A stretch of 64,000 nucleotides of DNA from Palsa-504 sp963808615 (GCA_963808615.1 CAWEGV010000012.1:1550001-1614000), one strand, 5' to 3'. Shown: positions 16,418 to 25,351, counted from the first letter of the stretch. The notes: generated from the letters alone by a model not told the origin. Made by a program: numbers and translations.

Positions 16418-16891
16418 TCAGATAGCCGAGGCCAGGAGGGCGCCGTGATCGACTCTCGACTCGTCGCGGTTGCCGTAGCGTTCGCGCAGTGCTTGCCAGG
16501 CCACCAGCTTCTCCGGGCGCATCTGCTGGCCGTCGTACTGGTCGCCTACGTAGCAGTCGAGCAACGTATCGCCGCCCGGCCCCAGGAACTTCACGGTCAA
16601 GAGCTCCGGCCCGGAGTAGCCCGGGTATGGGTGGAGCTCGTGCACGAACCGGACTCCAGTGATCTCATCGACCCGCACGTCCATCGTCCAGCTCGCCGCG
16701 TCGTCGCCGAGGTGGACGTGCCACCACCGCCGGTCGACCTGTCCGCCGAACACCGGCGCCGTTGCCCCGGCCAGGTGCGCGGTCCACCAGCCGACGCCGA
16801 AGACGAAGACCAGCGGCCCGGACGCCGACAGGTCCGCGATCAGGCGTTCTAGTTCGCTGGCGGGCTCGCTGACATCTGCGACCTTGCTCAT
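16418..16891 (-). CDS. Hypothetical protein, possible heme-utilisation fold
   Basis: 157 residues, soluble. VFVFGVGWWTAHLAG, WWHVHLGDD, VDEITGVRFVHEL and LLTVKFLGPGGDTLLDCYVG form alternating strands that faintly recall ChuX/HutX heme-utilisation carriers, a match I hold at low confidence. The ATG at 16891 is preceded by GAGGAGCACGAG, a good ribosome site. It sits between the two 86-bp repeats with the duplicated-domain gene. Confidence 0.5.
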   Translation of the reverse strand: MSKVADVSEPASELERLIADLSASGPLVFVFGVGWWTAHLAGATAPVFGGQVDRRWWHVHLGDDAASWTMDVRVDEITGVRFVHELHPYPGYSGPELLTVKFLGPGGDTLLDCYVGDQYDGQQMRPEKLVAWQALRERYGNRDESRVDHGALLASAI

Positions 16892-17006
16892 CTCGTGCTC
16901 CTCACCGGCGTCGTGCCGTTAGTGGTTGGCAACACGGCGCCGTGCGGGATCGATACCCGGCTGTCCGCAAGATGACCAGCTTGGAAGGCTGCCCGCACAG
17001 CCCCGT

Positions 17007-17092
17007 CATGGGCTCTGACCTGGGCGTTCGGGTAGCCGCTGGTAGCCGTAGCTGACCGGTGATCACCCTGGCTAATGGCACGTTAATGGCAC
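17007..17092 (+). repeat. 86-bp direct repeat, copy 2
   Basis: Same length and end points as 15581-15666. The conserved tail includes TAGCTGACC, CCTGGCTAATGGCAC and the second TGGCAC. Confidence 0.6.
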
Positions 17093-17160
17093 GGCGCATG
17101 ACCACCGCGCGTCAGGTCATCTCCTCGGTCGGGCACTCTCCGAGCTACCCCGGGTTCCCC

Positions 17161-17213
17161 GGAGCGGCAAGGGTCTGCCCGCAGGGTCGATCGAAGCGAG
17201 CCCTTGCCGCTCC
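17161..17213. repeat. Hairpin GGAGCGGCAAGGG
   Basis: Perfect 13-bp arms GGAGCGGCAAGGG and its complement around a 27-base loop. The arms extend into CCCC/GGGG outside with one mismatch. It could be a bidirectional terminator between the cassette and the ABC genes. Confidence 0.45.
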
Positions 17214-17524
17214 CGGGGTTCCGGGGTGGGGCTTTGCTTGCCCGGGCGAGGAGATGACCCCTTGCTCCATCTCCGAGGGAGGGCCGGGTGCGGGGCAGAG
17301 CCCCGGGATATGCCGACGGTTTTACAGATCGTGACCGCTGGACCTCGCGTACTGCGGGTCACCTGCGTAAACACGGTGGCCTGGACTCTCAGATACGCTT
17401 TCGTCCCACATAGATCCCACGTCCGGGGGTTGTTCCTGCTCTTCCCCCGTCCTTCTCGTAGCTGCCATCGCTTTGCCGTGGCTGCCCAGTTACTCAGCCT
17501 GTCTCATGTTCTGGGGCCGCCGCC

Positions 17525-18301
17525 CTACTCCCAGCGGAAGTACCGAACGGCGACGAACCCAAAGACGAGGGTGTAGCCAACCAGGGTGAGGAGGGTCGCC
17601 ACCGGAGGTGTCGCATGGAACACCGAGTAGAGAATAGCCCGCTCCGCCGCTCCGCTCGGCGAGTACCACATGATGGCCTGCAGTGGTTCACCGACTTGCA
17701 CAGGCTGAATCCACAACCCCGACAGAAAGATGAGGCCGAAGAAGAGCACCCCGCCGACGGCACTGGCCACGGCTTGCGTAGGAGCCAGGGCGACGAGAAC
17801 CAGGCCCACCGAGAAGATCACGGCAATGGCCAGTGCGACGGAGAGGATGAAGAACGGGATGCCAACGGTGAGTGGCGCACCGAAGATCACCGTACCGCCA
17901 ACAATGGTGATGACGATTGCGGCCGCAGCGAGCACGAGGTCAAGGATCAGCTGTGCGGCGAGCAATCGTGACGGGTGCACCGGCGTCGTGGAAATGCGTC
18001 TGAGCCAGCCGATCTCACGGTCCCTCACCAGCGTGTTGGGGAGGGAGATCGCTATGGCAATGAACGAAATGACCATGATCGTCGGGATGTAGAGATCGAT
18101 CACCGTCAGGCCGGTGCCGGCCACATTCCCAGCGACGTGCTTGCTGATGAAACCGAAAAGGACCAGCAGGACCACGGGAAACCCGACACCGAGCCCGAGA
18201 GCATAGGGCTCGCGGAGAGAGAGCTTAGCCTGCACTTTGAGCAGCGCCGCGAGCTGCACACGCGACCGACGACTGGATACCTCGCCCAGACTCGGCCTCA
18301 T
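17525..18301 (-). CDS. ABC-2 type exporter permease
   Basis: 258 residues, six membrane segments, with a cytosolic N-terminus (LLKVQAKLSLREPYAL) typical of ABC-2 permeases of the DrrB/YadH kind. The conserved LVRDREIGWLRRISTTPV coupling region follows the second segment. It pairs with the ATPase gene upstream on the strand, with a 4-bp overlap, to form a half-transporter exporting an unknown compound, often a drug or antibiotic. Codon choice is less extreme than in the neighbours (more A/T at third positions), suggesting independent acquisition. Confidence 0.88.
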   Translation of the reverse strand: MRPSLGEVSSRRSRVQLAALLKVQAKLSLREPYALGLGVGFPVVLLVLFGFISKHVAGNVAGTGLTVIDLYIPTIMVISFIAIAISLPNTLVRDREIGWLRRISTTPVHPSRLLAAQLILDLVLAAAAIVITIVGGTVIFGAPLTVGIPFFILSVALAIAVIFSVGLVLVALAPTQAVASAVGGVLFFGLIFLSGLWIQPVQVGEPLQAIMWYSPSGAAERAILYSVFHATPPVATLLTLVGYTLVFGFVAVRYFRWE

Positions 18302-19257
18302 GCTTGAACCTCTTTCGATGCTGCCGATGCGGTTTCCCTGGTCAGCTTGATGAATGCATCATCAAGGTTTCCGCTTCTTGCGTCGAGCTCCGACACCTGG
18401 ACTCCCACGGCCGCGAGCGCATTCATCAGCGATGCGGCCAGATCCCCCGTGCCCGTGACCGTCACATAGCGGTCCTTTCGCTCCACCACCTGCACGCCGT
18501 GGACCGCGTACAGGGTCTCGTCGTCCACGGGTTGTGATGGGACAAAGCGCAACCTGTTCCCGCCTGCCTCCGCGGCGATCGCTTCCGGAGTGTCCAGAGC
18601 TCGGAGGCGTCCCCTGTTAATCAGCGCCACGCGGTCGCATAGGGTTTCGGCCTCATCCATGAAGTGGGTAACGAGGATCACTGTGACGCCGCGCCTCTTC
18701 ATGCGTTCTATGAGCGCCCAGGTCTCCCGCCGTGCCTCGGGATCGAGCCCGGTTGTCAGCTCATCCAGGATGGCGATCTTGGGGTTCCCTACCAACGCGA
18801 GCGCTATGGACACCCGTTGTTTCTGGCCGCCCGACAACTTCTTGAACGCGACACGCTCGATGTGCTTAATTCCAAGGGACTCGAGCACCTCCTGCGGGTC
18901 CAGCGGGCTCGAGTAGAAGGAAGCAAAGAGTTCGAGGGCCTCGCCCACCTTCAACCTGGGCGGCAGAGCGCTCTCCTGGAGTTGGACGCCCATAAACTCT
19001 CTGATGCTGTCCCTATCGCGCTGCGGAGATAGTCCGTAAACGCTTGTGGATCCTGAATCCGGAGCACGAAGGCCGGAGATGCATTCGACTGTCGTTGTCT
19101 TTCCGGCGCCGTTGGGGCCGATGATCCCGAATATCTCTCCTGCCCGGATGGAAAAGGACACGTCATCGACGGCTAGGAGGCTTCCGTATCGTTTAACCAG
19201 ATTCTTGACCGTGACGACGGGTTGTTCGTCATGCGGATTTTGGGCGCTGTCGGCCAT
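18298..19257 (-). CDS. ABC transporter ATP-binding protein (drug-export type)
   Basis: 319 residues from the ATG at 19257. Walker A GPNGAGKTT, Q-loop region MGVQLQESALP, signature LSGGQKQRV, Walker B AILDELTTGLDP and the switch His in VTHFMDEAE are all present. DEL replaces the common DEP after Walker B. The C-terminal extension ending in LDDAFIKLTRE is that of DrrA/CcmA-like drug-export ATPases. It drives the permease encoded directly downstream. A longer frame reaches 19287, but the chosen Met starts the normal domain. Confidence 0.92.
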   Translation of the reverse strand: MADSAQNPHDEQPVVTVKNLVKRYGSLLAVDDVSFSIRAGEIFGIIGPNGAGKTTTVECISGLRAPDSGSTSVYGLSPQRDRDSIREFMGVQLQESALPPRLKVGEALELFASFYSSPLDPQEVLESLGIKHIERVAFKKLSGGQKQRVSIALALVGNPKIAILDELTTGLDPEARRETWALIERMKRRGVTVILVTHFMDEAETLCDRVALINRGRLRALDTPEAIAAEAGGNRLRFVPSQPVDDETLYAVHGVQVVERKDRYVTVTGTGDLAASLMNALAAVGVQVSELDARSGNLDDAFIKLTRETASAASKEVQA

Positions 19258-19395
19258 GCACCGGAGTGTAGTTCGACCCGGCCCCATCTACTAGCTGAGG
19301 CTCCGCCTCAGACCATCGAGGTTGGCGGTTCTGCAGGCGTGATCGTGCGGGCGGGTTCATCCTGACAACCGTAGGCACGGTTGCGGAGGGTGAAA

Positions 19396-19560
19396 ATGTC
19401 TCAGCGCCCAGTCACATTGACCGACATTGTCGCCGGGCACGTGAGCCTGGATATTGAGAGGTTCGACCGCATCTACCTCAACGGATACGTGCCCGCGTTG
19501 CAAACGGGCGGGCAGGTAGCGGGCTTCTTGCACTGGCGCGGGCTCCCGATCGCCTCGCCC
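19396..19560 (+). pseudogene. N-terminal fragment of a mobile-element ORF
   Basis: MSQRPVTLTDIVAGHVSLDI followed by ERFDRIYLNGYVPALQT matches the start of a large actinobacterial ORF family that I associate with transposable elements but cannot name reliably. A good ribosome site (GGAGGGTGAAA) precedes the ATG. Family similarity ends near GLPIASPG (about 19560), then the frame runs into the structured repeat at 19618. It is a truncated gene. Confidence 0.5.
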
Positions 19561-19617
19561 GGCGTCGGGTGGGTCACAGGGCGAGCGGCACAGGGTCGGG
19601 GCAGGAGAGGGGCAGCG

Positions 19618-19842
19618 CTGGACCAAGTGGCGGCCGGGAGCGGGACAATGGTCCGTCGAGGATGACGGCACTTGCAGCGTCCGGGCCGGTCGCCGAGTGA
19701 TCCTGGCTGATCGGCGCCGGACTGAGACCGTGGGGCCGACGCGCGTCGGCCGGGGCCTCGCCAAGGCCGGAGGCCGACGCTAGTGTCGGCCCGCGGCGCG
19801 CGCAGCGCGCCGCCTTGATCTCTATACGGCTGGATTCGGCAA
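19618..19842 (+). repeat. 225-bp structured repeat, copy 1
   Basis: Matches 61226-61449 in inverted orientation at roughly 70 percent. It contains several palindromes, including GGCGCGC-AGC-GCGCC-like arms, and ends CCTTGATCT, ATACGGCT, ATTCGGCAA. Just outside it, GGCCGCTAATCGC is repeated twice. It probably is the terminal region of the mobile element whose ORF fragment lies at 19396. Confidence 0.6.
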
Positions 19843-20007
19843 GCGGGCCGCTAATCGCCTAGACAGGCCGCTAATCGCAGGAGCAAGCGTAGGTGTGCAA
19901 GCGTAGGTGTGCGCGCTCCGTGCTGCTCAGCGTCGCGGCGGTGGTCGATTGCCAAAGTTCGGGGTCGGCTAGGCTAGCGGGCAATCAGGGCTGTACGCTG
20001 GCCTGTA

Positions 20008-20036
20008 GTGCTAGCACGACAAGCGGACCTAGCACG
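20008..20036. promoter_or_regulatory. Candidate operator of the GntR gene
   Basis: A perfect palindrome GTGCTAGCAC (20008-20017) with a second CTAGCAC half-site (20029-20035), just upstream of the GntR start. GntR/HutC proteins usually bind such palindromes in their own promoters. Confidence 0.35.
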
Positions 20037-20045
20037 GGCAGGCGG

Positions 20046-20843
20046 ATGATGACACGGCGCCTTGACCCTCGATCTGATCGCCCGCTTTCGTTGCAGCTGG
20101 CTGATGTGCTGCGGGCAGAGATTCAGGAGGGCACGCGAAGGCCGGGGAGCCAGCTCCCCACGGAGAGCGAGTTTCAGCGTGACTACGGGGTGAGCCGGAC
20201 GACGATCCGGGCGGCGCTGTCGGCGCTGGCCGCTGAGGGCCTGGTGGTGACCCGCAAGGGATTCGGGTCGTACGTCAGGGACCGGCCGCCGTTGCGGCGG
20301 GTCTCCTCGACTCATCGCCACGCCTCGCACCGGGCCTCGGGGAAGCCGGAATTCGATACCGAGGCGAGTGCCCAGGGGCAGGTTCCCTCGCGGCGGATGC
20401 TGAGGACGGGCCGGGGTCCGGTCCCGGCCGATGTCGCTGGCTGGCTGGCCTGCCAGCCGGGCGGGGAGGCGGTGATCCGGCAGCGGTTGCAGCTGCTGGA
20501 TGACGTGCCCGCGGTGATCTCGACCAGCTATTACCCGCTGTGGGTGGCCGAGGGCACGCGGCTGGAATCCACTGATGCGCTGCCGGAGGGTCCGGACAAC
20601 GTGATCGAGCTGTTGGGCCACCGGTTCGCCCGGGGTGTGGAGTTGTTGCGGGCGCGGATGCCGACCCCGGAGGAGGTGCGGCTGCTGGAGCTGGAGCCGG
20701 GTGTCCCGGTGGTCCGGATGCTGCATATCGACTATGACCCGGACGGCCGGGCGCTCCAGGTCGCCGATGACCTGTACGCCGCTGACCGGCACGAGTTTGC
20801 GTTTGAGTGGGCCGAGCCGGACGGGACGGCCCTGGATGAGTGA
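20046..20843 (+). CDS. GntR/HutC-family transcription regulator
   Basis: 265 residues. The N-terminal winged helix is complete (LSLQLADVLRAEIQEG, GSQLPTESEFQRDYGVS, RTTIRAALSALAAEGLV, GFGSYV). A C-terminal UTRA effector-binding domain follows (from about residue 105; VIRQRLQLLDDVPAVISTSYY, PTPEEVRLLELEPGVPVVR). In AICEs such as pSAM2 a GntR-type KorSA represses the pra activator and so keeps the element integrated. This gene has the same position ahead of the Pra-like gene and is the likely master repressor. Two adjacent in-frame ATGs (20046, 20049) are possible starts. Its stop overlaps the HIT-gene start by 8 bp. Confidence 0.88.
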   Translation: MMTRRLDPRSDRPLSLQLADVLRAEIQEGTRRPGSQLPTESEFQRDYGVSRTTIRAALSALAAEGLVVTRKGFGSYVRDRPPLRRVSSTHRHASHRASGKPEFDTEASAQGQVPSRRMLRTGRGPVPADVAGWLACQPGGEAVIRQRLQLLDDVPAVISTSYYPLWVAEGTRLESTDALPEGPDNVIELLGHRFARGVELLRARMPTPEEVRLLELEPGVPVVRMLHIDYDPDGRALQVADDLYAADRHEFAFEWAEPDGTALDE

Positions 20844-21303
20844 GTGGCCGCGGAACTGGCCGGACCTGATCCGCGGCATCGGGTGCGAGATGTGCCAGGC
20901 GGGCCGCCCCGATGCCGATCGCTACGGCATCCGCATCTTGGAAGGGAAGTACTCCGATGCCTACCTGCAGCGCGCTGACGTGCAGCGCGGGTACACCCTG
21001 GTGATCTGGCGCGGGCGGCACGTCACCGAACCCACCGAGCTGGACGAGGCGGAGGCGGCCGGGTACTGGGCCGAGGTCCTGGCCGTGGCCCGGGCGCTGA
21101 TCGCGGTGTATAAGCCGCTGAAGATGAATTACGAGACGCTGGGCAATTCGCTGCCGCACCTGCACACTCACCTGGTCCCCCGCTATGCCGCCGACCCGCG
21201 GCCGGGTCAGCCGTTCCCGCTGTCCGCGCAGGCGCCGCGGGCCAGGATTCCCGAGGACCGGCTGCTGGCCGAGGCCGCTGAGCTGCGGTCCCTTCTTCAG
21301 TAA
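20836..21303 (+). CDS. HIT-family nucleotide hydrolase-like protein
   Basis: 155 residues of the histidine-triad superfamily. CEMC near residues 18-21 begins the domain, YTLVIWRGRHVTEPTEL forms the central sheet, and the triad motif reads HLHTHLVPR. A closing Arg/Pro-rich tail (AQAPRARIPEDRL) follows. HIT enzymes act on AMP-linked substrates. Members like this are a frequent second gene after GntR in actinobacterial integrative elements, where their role is untested. Overlap with the GntR gene indicates co-expression. Confidence 0.85.
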   Translation: MSEWPRNWPDLIRGIGCEMCQAGRPDADRYGIRILEGKYSDAYLQRADVQRGYTLVIWRGRHVTEPTELDEAEAAGYWAEVLAVARALIAVYKPLKMNYETLGNSLPHLHTHLVPRYAADPRPGQPFPLSAQAPRARIPEDRLLAEAAELRSLLQ

Positions 21304-21413
21304 CCATTCTGTAGCCGTCAGGTAAGCACCTGCTGCTTGCCGTCTGTCATCCTGTAGTCCTAGGATACTGACATCATAACCTAGCGACTGGAGGTCGCGA
21401 ATGGCTTACCTAG

Positions 21414-22932
21414 CAGTAGTTTGTTGACCTTGGAGCATGCTCGCAGTATACCGGGGAGTAGTGGCATAACGTGCTCTGAGGTGTGCGATGACTGCTCGTC
21501 GGCCGTGTCCTGCAGCGCCGGACCCTCTGGAGGGGTATGCGGCGCGGTTTGATGACGTGTTCGGTTCTTTGGCGCAGCGGCGGGGGTTCCGGGAGTACCT
21601 GGCCGGGCTGCTGGCGCCGCGGGACCGGAACAAGACGCTGACCGCGCTGGCCGGGGCCGAGCCGGTGACCGGGGCGCAGTACCCGGCGGTGCAGCGGCTG
21701 CAGTTCTTTCTCTCGGAGTCGCGGTGGGATCCGGAGCGGGTCAATGCCCGGAGGCTGGAGCTGCTGCTGGTGGACCCGGCGACCGCCCCGCACGAGGCGG
21801 GGGTGCTGGTGATCGATGACAGCGGGGACCGTAAGGACGGCACGAAGACCGCGCACGTGGGCCATCAGTGGCTGGGCCGGTACGGCAAGACCGACAACGG
21901 GGTGGTCACCGTCACCACGGTGTGGGCTGATGAGCGGCTGTATTACCCGGTGGATGCGGTGCCGTACACCCCGGCCCGGCACTTCGCTATGGGCAAGGGC
22001 GATCCGGCGTTCCGGACCAAGCTGGCGATCGGCGCGGACCTGGCGATACGGGCCCGGGCTGCGGGGTTCGCGTTCCGCGCGGTGGCCGCCGACAGCGCCT
22101 ACGGGGATCAGGACGGGTTCCGCGCCGAGCTCGCCGAGGCCGGGCTGCCGTTCGTGATGGCCCTCAAACCCCGCCACGGGACCTGGGCCTATGGCGCCGA
22201 CGCCTATACTCCGGCGGACGCGGCCCGCGCCCTGGCCTGGGACGGCCCTGATGATCCCGGCGACTGGCAGGCGGTGACCCGCACCTTCCGCGACGGGCAC
22301 GCCGAGACCTGGTACGCCGCCGACGCGAGGCTGGGCTGGTGGGGGCCGGACGGCTTCACCCGCCTGGTGGTGGCCACCGCTGACCCGGGCACCTTGCCGG
22401 ACAAGGCGACCTGGTACCTGGCCACGAACCTGCCCCGGCCCGGTGGCCCCCGCGAGGCAGACAGCCCGCATCCGGCGGCGGACCTGGCCGAGATCGTGCG
22501 GATCTACGGCATCCGGCACTGGACAGAGCAGGGCTACAAGCAGGTCAAGGACGAGCTGGGCTGGGCCGACTTCCAGGTCCGCTCCGACATCGCCATCCGC
22601 CGCCACCAGGCCCTGGTCACCTGCGCGTTCAGCTTCTGCTGGGCCGCCTGGTTCGCTGATCACCCTCCGCAGCCCGATGCTGCGGCTCCGCGGCCCGGGC
22701 CCGGCCGCGGAGAGAGGGGGGCCCCGCGACGCCGGGACGCCGCTGGCGCCGTCCTGGCCGCGGGCCCTGCGCGCGGTCCGCGCCTGGCTTTCCCCCTGGA
22801 TCGCGCTGCAGCGCTGGTGGGCCGCGTGGTCCAAGGCGCCCCCGCCCCCGCCGCTGCGAGCCCTGATCAGCTCGGTCGCTGCAGGCTGCGGCCTGCACCT
22901 CTACATCCCGAATTAACAAACTATCGCTACCG
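21414..22932 (+). mobile_element. IS701-family insertion sequence
   Basis: 1519 bp bounded by CTAG target duplications (21410-21413 and 22933-22936), the target reported for the IS701 family. The ends carry imperfect inverted repeats (CAGTAGTTTGTT on the left; the right end read inward gives CGGTAGCGATAGTTTGTT). It holds one transposase gene. Confidence 0.85.
21488..22916 (+). pseudogene. IS701-family DDE transposase, late frameshift
   Basis: The main frame encodes the DDE core: VLVIDDSGDRKDG (first Asp), AVAADSAYGDQDGF (second Asp), and RHWTEQGYKQVKDELGWADF with the catalytic Glu region. After FCWAAWFADH the family C-terminus (RALRAVRAWLSPWIALQRWW, SVAAGCGLHLYIPN) lies in a different frame and stops at 22916. 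A shift near the G-run around 22716-22724 separates them. The element is either inactive or depends on ribosomal frameshifting at that run. Without the shift the first frame reads to 22936. Confidence 0.8.
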
Positions 22933-23357
22933 CTAGGTTCGTTCCCGGTGGAGTTCGGGACGGTGTTCCCCAGCGGCGCCTACGCCGCCGGGGGCTTCGA
23001 CCGGTCCAGCGGTGACCGGATCATCCAGCAGGCCGACAAGGGCACTGGCTTGCCGCTGTGGGTGATTGAGGTGATCGACGCCGACCCCGAGGCGAGGCAG
23101 CGCACGGTCAAGATCAAGGTCGCCGCGCAGTACCAGCCGGTGCTGCCCGACGCCCCGGCCGGGTCGCCGTTCACCCCGGTGGAGTTCGAGGGAATGCAGG
23201 CCACCCCGTACGTGGACAGCTCCCGGTGCACTGGCGACGGCGGCGGCAAGCACAAGTGCCGGGCCCGGATGGCGTACTCGCTCAAGGCGACCGGGGTCCG
23301 CGCCCCGGCCCGGCTGCCGTCCCGCCCGGCGCCCGAGCACCACAAGGACGCCGCGTG

Positions 23358-23702
23358 ATGCCCGCCCGGAGAGTTCCGGCGCTGGCGCTGCCGGTTGATG
23401 CCAGGGCCGGGGTGTGGTTCCGCGGCTACCCGCACCGCACGCCGCTGCTGACCATCGCCACCGGCCGCCCGGTGCTGCTGGTCACCTTGACGCTGCCCGA
23501 GCAGCTGGAGGCCGGGCACGTGGAGTTCGCCCGCCAGCTGGCCGCCAAGGCCTGGGCCTACGCGGTGGCGGTGGAGCGCCGGTACCGGGGCCTGCCCTGG
23601 CTGCCGGACCTGCCCACCCCGTTCACCCTGACCGCTAAGGCGGAGACCCTGCTGGACTCCAGCCCGGCGCCTGTGCCCGAGCCGCAGGAGGTGAGGGCAT
23701 GA
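23358..23702 (+). CDS. AICE conserved hypothetical protein
   Basis: 114 residues, soluble, no recognised domain. PHRTPLLTIATGRPVLLVTLTL is a hydrophobic strand pair and EFARQLAAKAWAYAVAVERR an amphipathic helix. The ATG overlaps the TGA of the Pra-like gene, and its own stop overlaps the next start, so it is the middle of a translationally coupled run. Position and size fit the small unnamed genes between pra and the FtsK-like gene in AICEs. Confidence 0.65.
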   Translation: MPARRVPALALPVDARAGVWFRGYPHRTPLLTIATGRPVLLVTLTLPEQLEAGHVEFARQLAAKAWAYAVAVERRYRGLPWLPDLPTPFTLTAKAETLLDSSPAPVPEPQEVRA

Positions 23703-24019
23703 CGGCCACCAGCGCGCAGGTGCGGTTCGGGGCGGACGGTGTGGCCCAGGTGGCCTCGTTCGTGCACCTGACCGGCCACAGCTACGTCGGCTGCTTCACC
23801 TACCACGACGAGGGCATGGCGCCGGTCCTGGCCATCAAGGACCAGCACCTCGACGTGTCCATCACGGTCTCCGACCGGAGCCGGGTCACCGATGAGGACC
23901 TGCTGATGGCCCGCGTCCTGGCCCAGGCGGTGGCCGAATACGTGGCCGAGCTGAAGCGCCGCGCGGACGCCAGCGGCGGCATGGCAGCCAGTCCTGATGC
24001 TGCGGGGCGTGCGGCGTGA
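23699..24019 (+). CDS. AICE conserved hypothetical protein
   Basis: 106 residues. The N-terminal half forms beta strands (VRFGADGVAQVASFVHLTG, VLAIKDQHLDVSITVSD). The C-terminal half is a helix (RVLAQAVAEYVAELKRR). Coupled by a 4-bp overlap to the previous gene. No catalytic motif is seen, and the family is not recognised. Confidence 0.65.
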   Translation: MTATSAQVRFGADGVAQVASFVHLTGHSYVGCFTYHDEGMAPVLAIKDQHLDVSITVSDRSRVTDEDLLMARVLAQAVAEYVAELKRRADASGGMAASPDAAGRAA

Positions 24020-24113
24020 CCTCGGAACAAGTGAGGGCGGGGCGGCCGGAGCTGGTACCTCCGGCCGCCCCTGTGTTCTCTCCCGTGACCGGCACGAAAG
24101 AGGTGACCAGCGT

Positions 24114-25200
24114 ATGCGCCGCGTGGTGACCGGGGAACAAATCGCCCAGATCTACAACCCCGACCCGTTCGCCCGGCCCATCTGGCGAGCCCCCGTCTAC
24201 CAGACCCCCGCCGGGATCATCGCCATCGCCTGGCTGGCCCGGCTGCTGGCCTGGATCATCCGGATGACCATCCGGCACCCGGTCGCCGCCACCGCGGCGG
24301 CGGTGCTGGCCTTCGTGTGGGTGAGCACCGGCTGGATCGCCGCTGTGGCCCTGGCCGGGTGGGCCGTGCTGGTCCTGGCGATCTGGCGCTGCTACTGGCC
24401 GTCCTCGTTCACCCGCTGGGTGACCGCACCCGTGTGGGGAAGGTGGCGGGCCTGGTGGTGTTACCGGCGCCGGTGGGCCGCGGTGATGAACGTCGCCGAC
24501 CTGGCCCCCTGGTACCGGGGCCGCATCCTGATGCCCGTGCTCGGCAAGGTCACCGCCACCCGGTACACCGACCGGGTAGCCGTAAGGCTGGTCTCGGGCC
24601 AGTGCGCGGACGACTTCGCCAAGCGGGCCGACAACCTGGCCCACGGGTTCGGCGCCCTGCTGTGCCGCATCCGCTCGGCCCGGTCCGGGGCGCTGGTGCT
24701 GGAGTTCGTCAGCCGTGACGCCCTGGCCCAGATCATCCCCGCCCTGCCCGTGCCGCACCGGGTAGACCTGGCCGCGCTGCCGGTCGGCCGCCGGGAGGAC
24801 GGGCTCCCCTGGCTGGTCCGGCTGCACGGCACCCACGTCCTGGTCGCCGGGGCCACCGGGGCGGGCAAGGCCTCGCTGCGTTGCTGCGCTGCAGGACCCT
24901 CGCAAGGACGTGCTGACGATCCGGAACCTGTTCCCGGACCGGATCGCGATGCGGCTGGACGAGCCCGAGCAGGTGGACATGGTGCTCGGCGACGGCGCCC
25001 GGGACCGCGGCGCGGCCTGCGAGCTGATCTCCACCGACCCTGCGACCGGTGCCGGGGTGGCGTTCGCCCGGCTGGAGGCCGACCCGGACCCGGTGCGGGT
25101 CCGCGCCGGATGGTTGACCGACGCCGACATCCGCGACATGGCCGGCCAGTGTGCCGCCGAGAGGGCGCCGCTGCCCGAGCTGGAAGGGGTGACCGCATGA
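24114..25200 (+). pseudogene. FtsK/SpoIIIE-type DNA translocase with motor core deleted
   Basis: The start MRRVVTGEQIAQIYNPDPF follows AAAGAGGTGA. Three or four membrane segments (about residues 35-95) and the TraB/TraSA-like N-domain lead to Walker A GATGAGKAS near residue 253. Directly after it the sequence jumps, out of frame, to the C-terminal end of the same protein class (VLTIRNLFPDRIAMRLDEPEQ split as VLTIRNLFPDRI and AMRLDEPEQVDMVLGDGA). About 200 residues with Walker B and the motor are missing, with the junction near 24890. AICE conjugation relies on this single hexameric pump, so the element should be unable to self-transfer. Confidence 0.82.
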
Positions 25201-25207
25201 ACGCCCG

Positions 25208-25351
25208 GTGCTGTGGCAGACCGACGACTGCTGCCCGCTGTGCGGGGCCCTGCTGCGGCAGCGCACCCAGGCCGACGGGTCGATCACTCACGAGTGCGGC
25301 TGCGGCTGGCATGTGACCTGGCAGGCCGACCCGGAAGGAGGCCAGTCGTGA
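25208..25351 (+). CDS. Small zinc-ribbon protein
   Basis: 47 residues from a GTG. CCPLCGALL and HECGCGWHV give a C-x2-C ... C-x-C zinc ribbon, and WQTDD precedes the first knuckle. Tiny zinc-ribbon proteins are a regular part of AICE gene runs. It is coupled to the following gene by overlap of its TGA with a GTG. Confidence 0.6.
   Translation: MLWQTDDCCPLCGALLRQRTQADGSITHECGCGWHVTWQADPEGGQS

Larger units (their letters stand above)
16892..17524. other. Gene-free stretch with repeat and hairpin
   Basis: No supported coding region is seen. It contains the second 86-bp repeat (17007-17092) and the 13-bp-arm hairpin at 17161-17213. Confidence 0.5.
21401..23358 (+). pseudogene. Pra-like AICE activator, split by an IS701-family element
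   Basis: The start ATG GCT TAC CTA lies at 21401-21412 behind GGAGGTCGC. The body resumes after the insertion at 22937: SFPVEFGTVFPSGAY, VIEVIDADPEARQRTVKIK and FTPVEFEGMQATPYV. These match the plasmid replication, integration and excision activator family (Pra). Removing the insertion plus one CTAG copy gives a continuous frame that starts MAYLGSFPVEFGTV and ends at 23358, about 145 residues. The gene was therefore intact before IS insertion. Loss of Pra would be expected to silence rep/xis/int and trap the element. The internal GTG at 22948 could still start a shortened protein. Confidence 0.8.

Noticed and set aside
16418..16891. Firm naming as ChuX/HutX heme protein
   Set aside because: The resemblance is limited to strand patterns; no heme-ligand motif could be matched.
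19735..19822. Telomere-like palindromes
   Set aside because: Multiple hairpins recall linear-replicon ends, but the sequence is internal, occurs twice and is next to a mobile-element ORF fragment.
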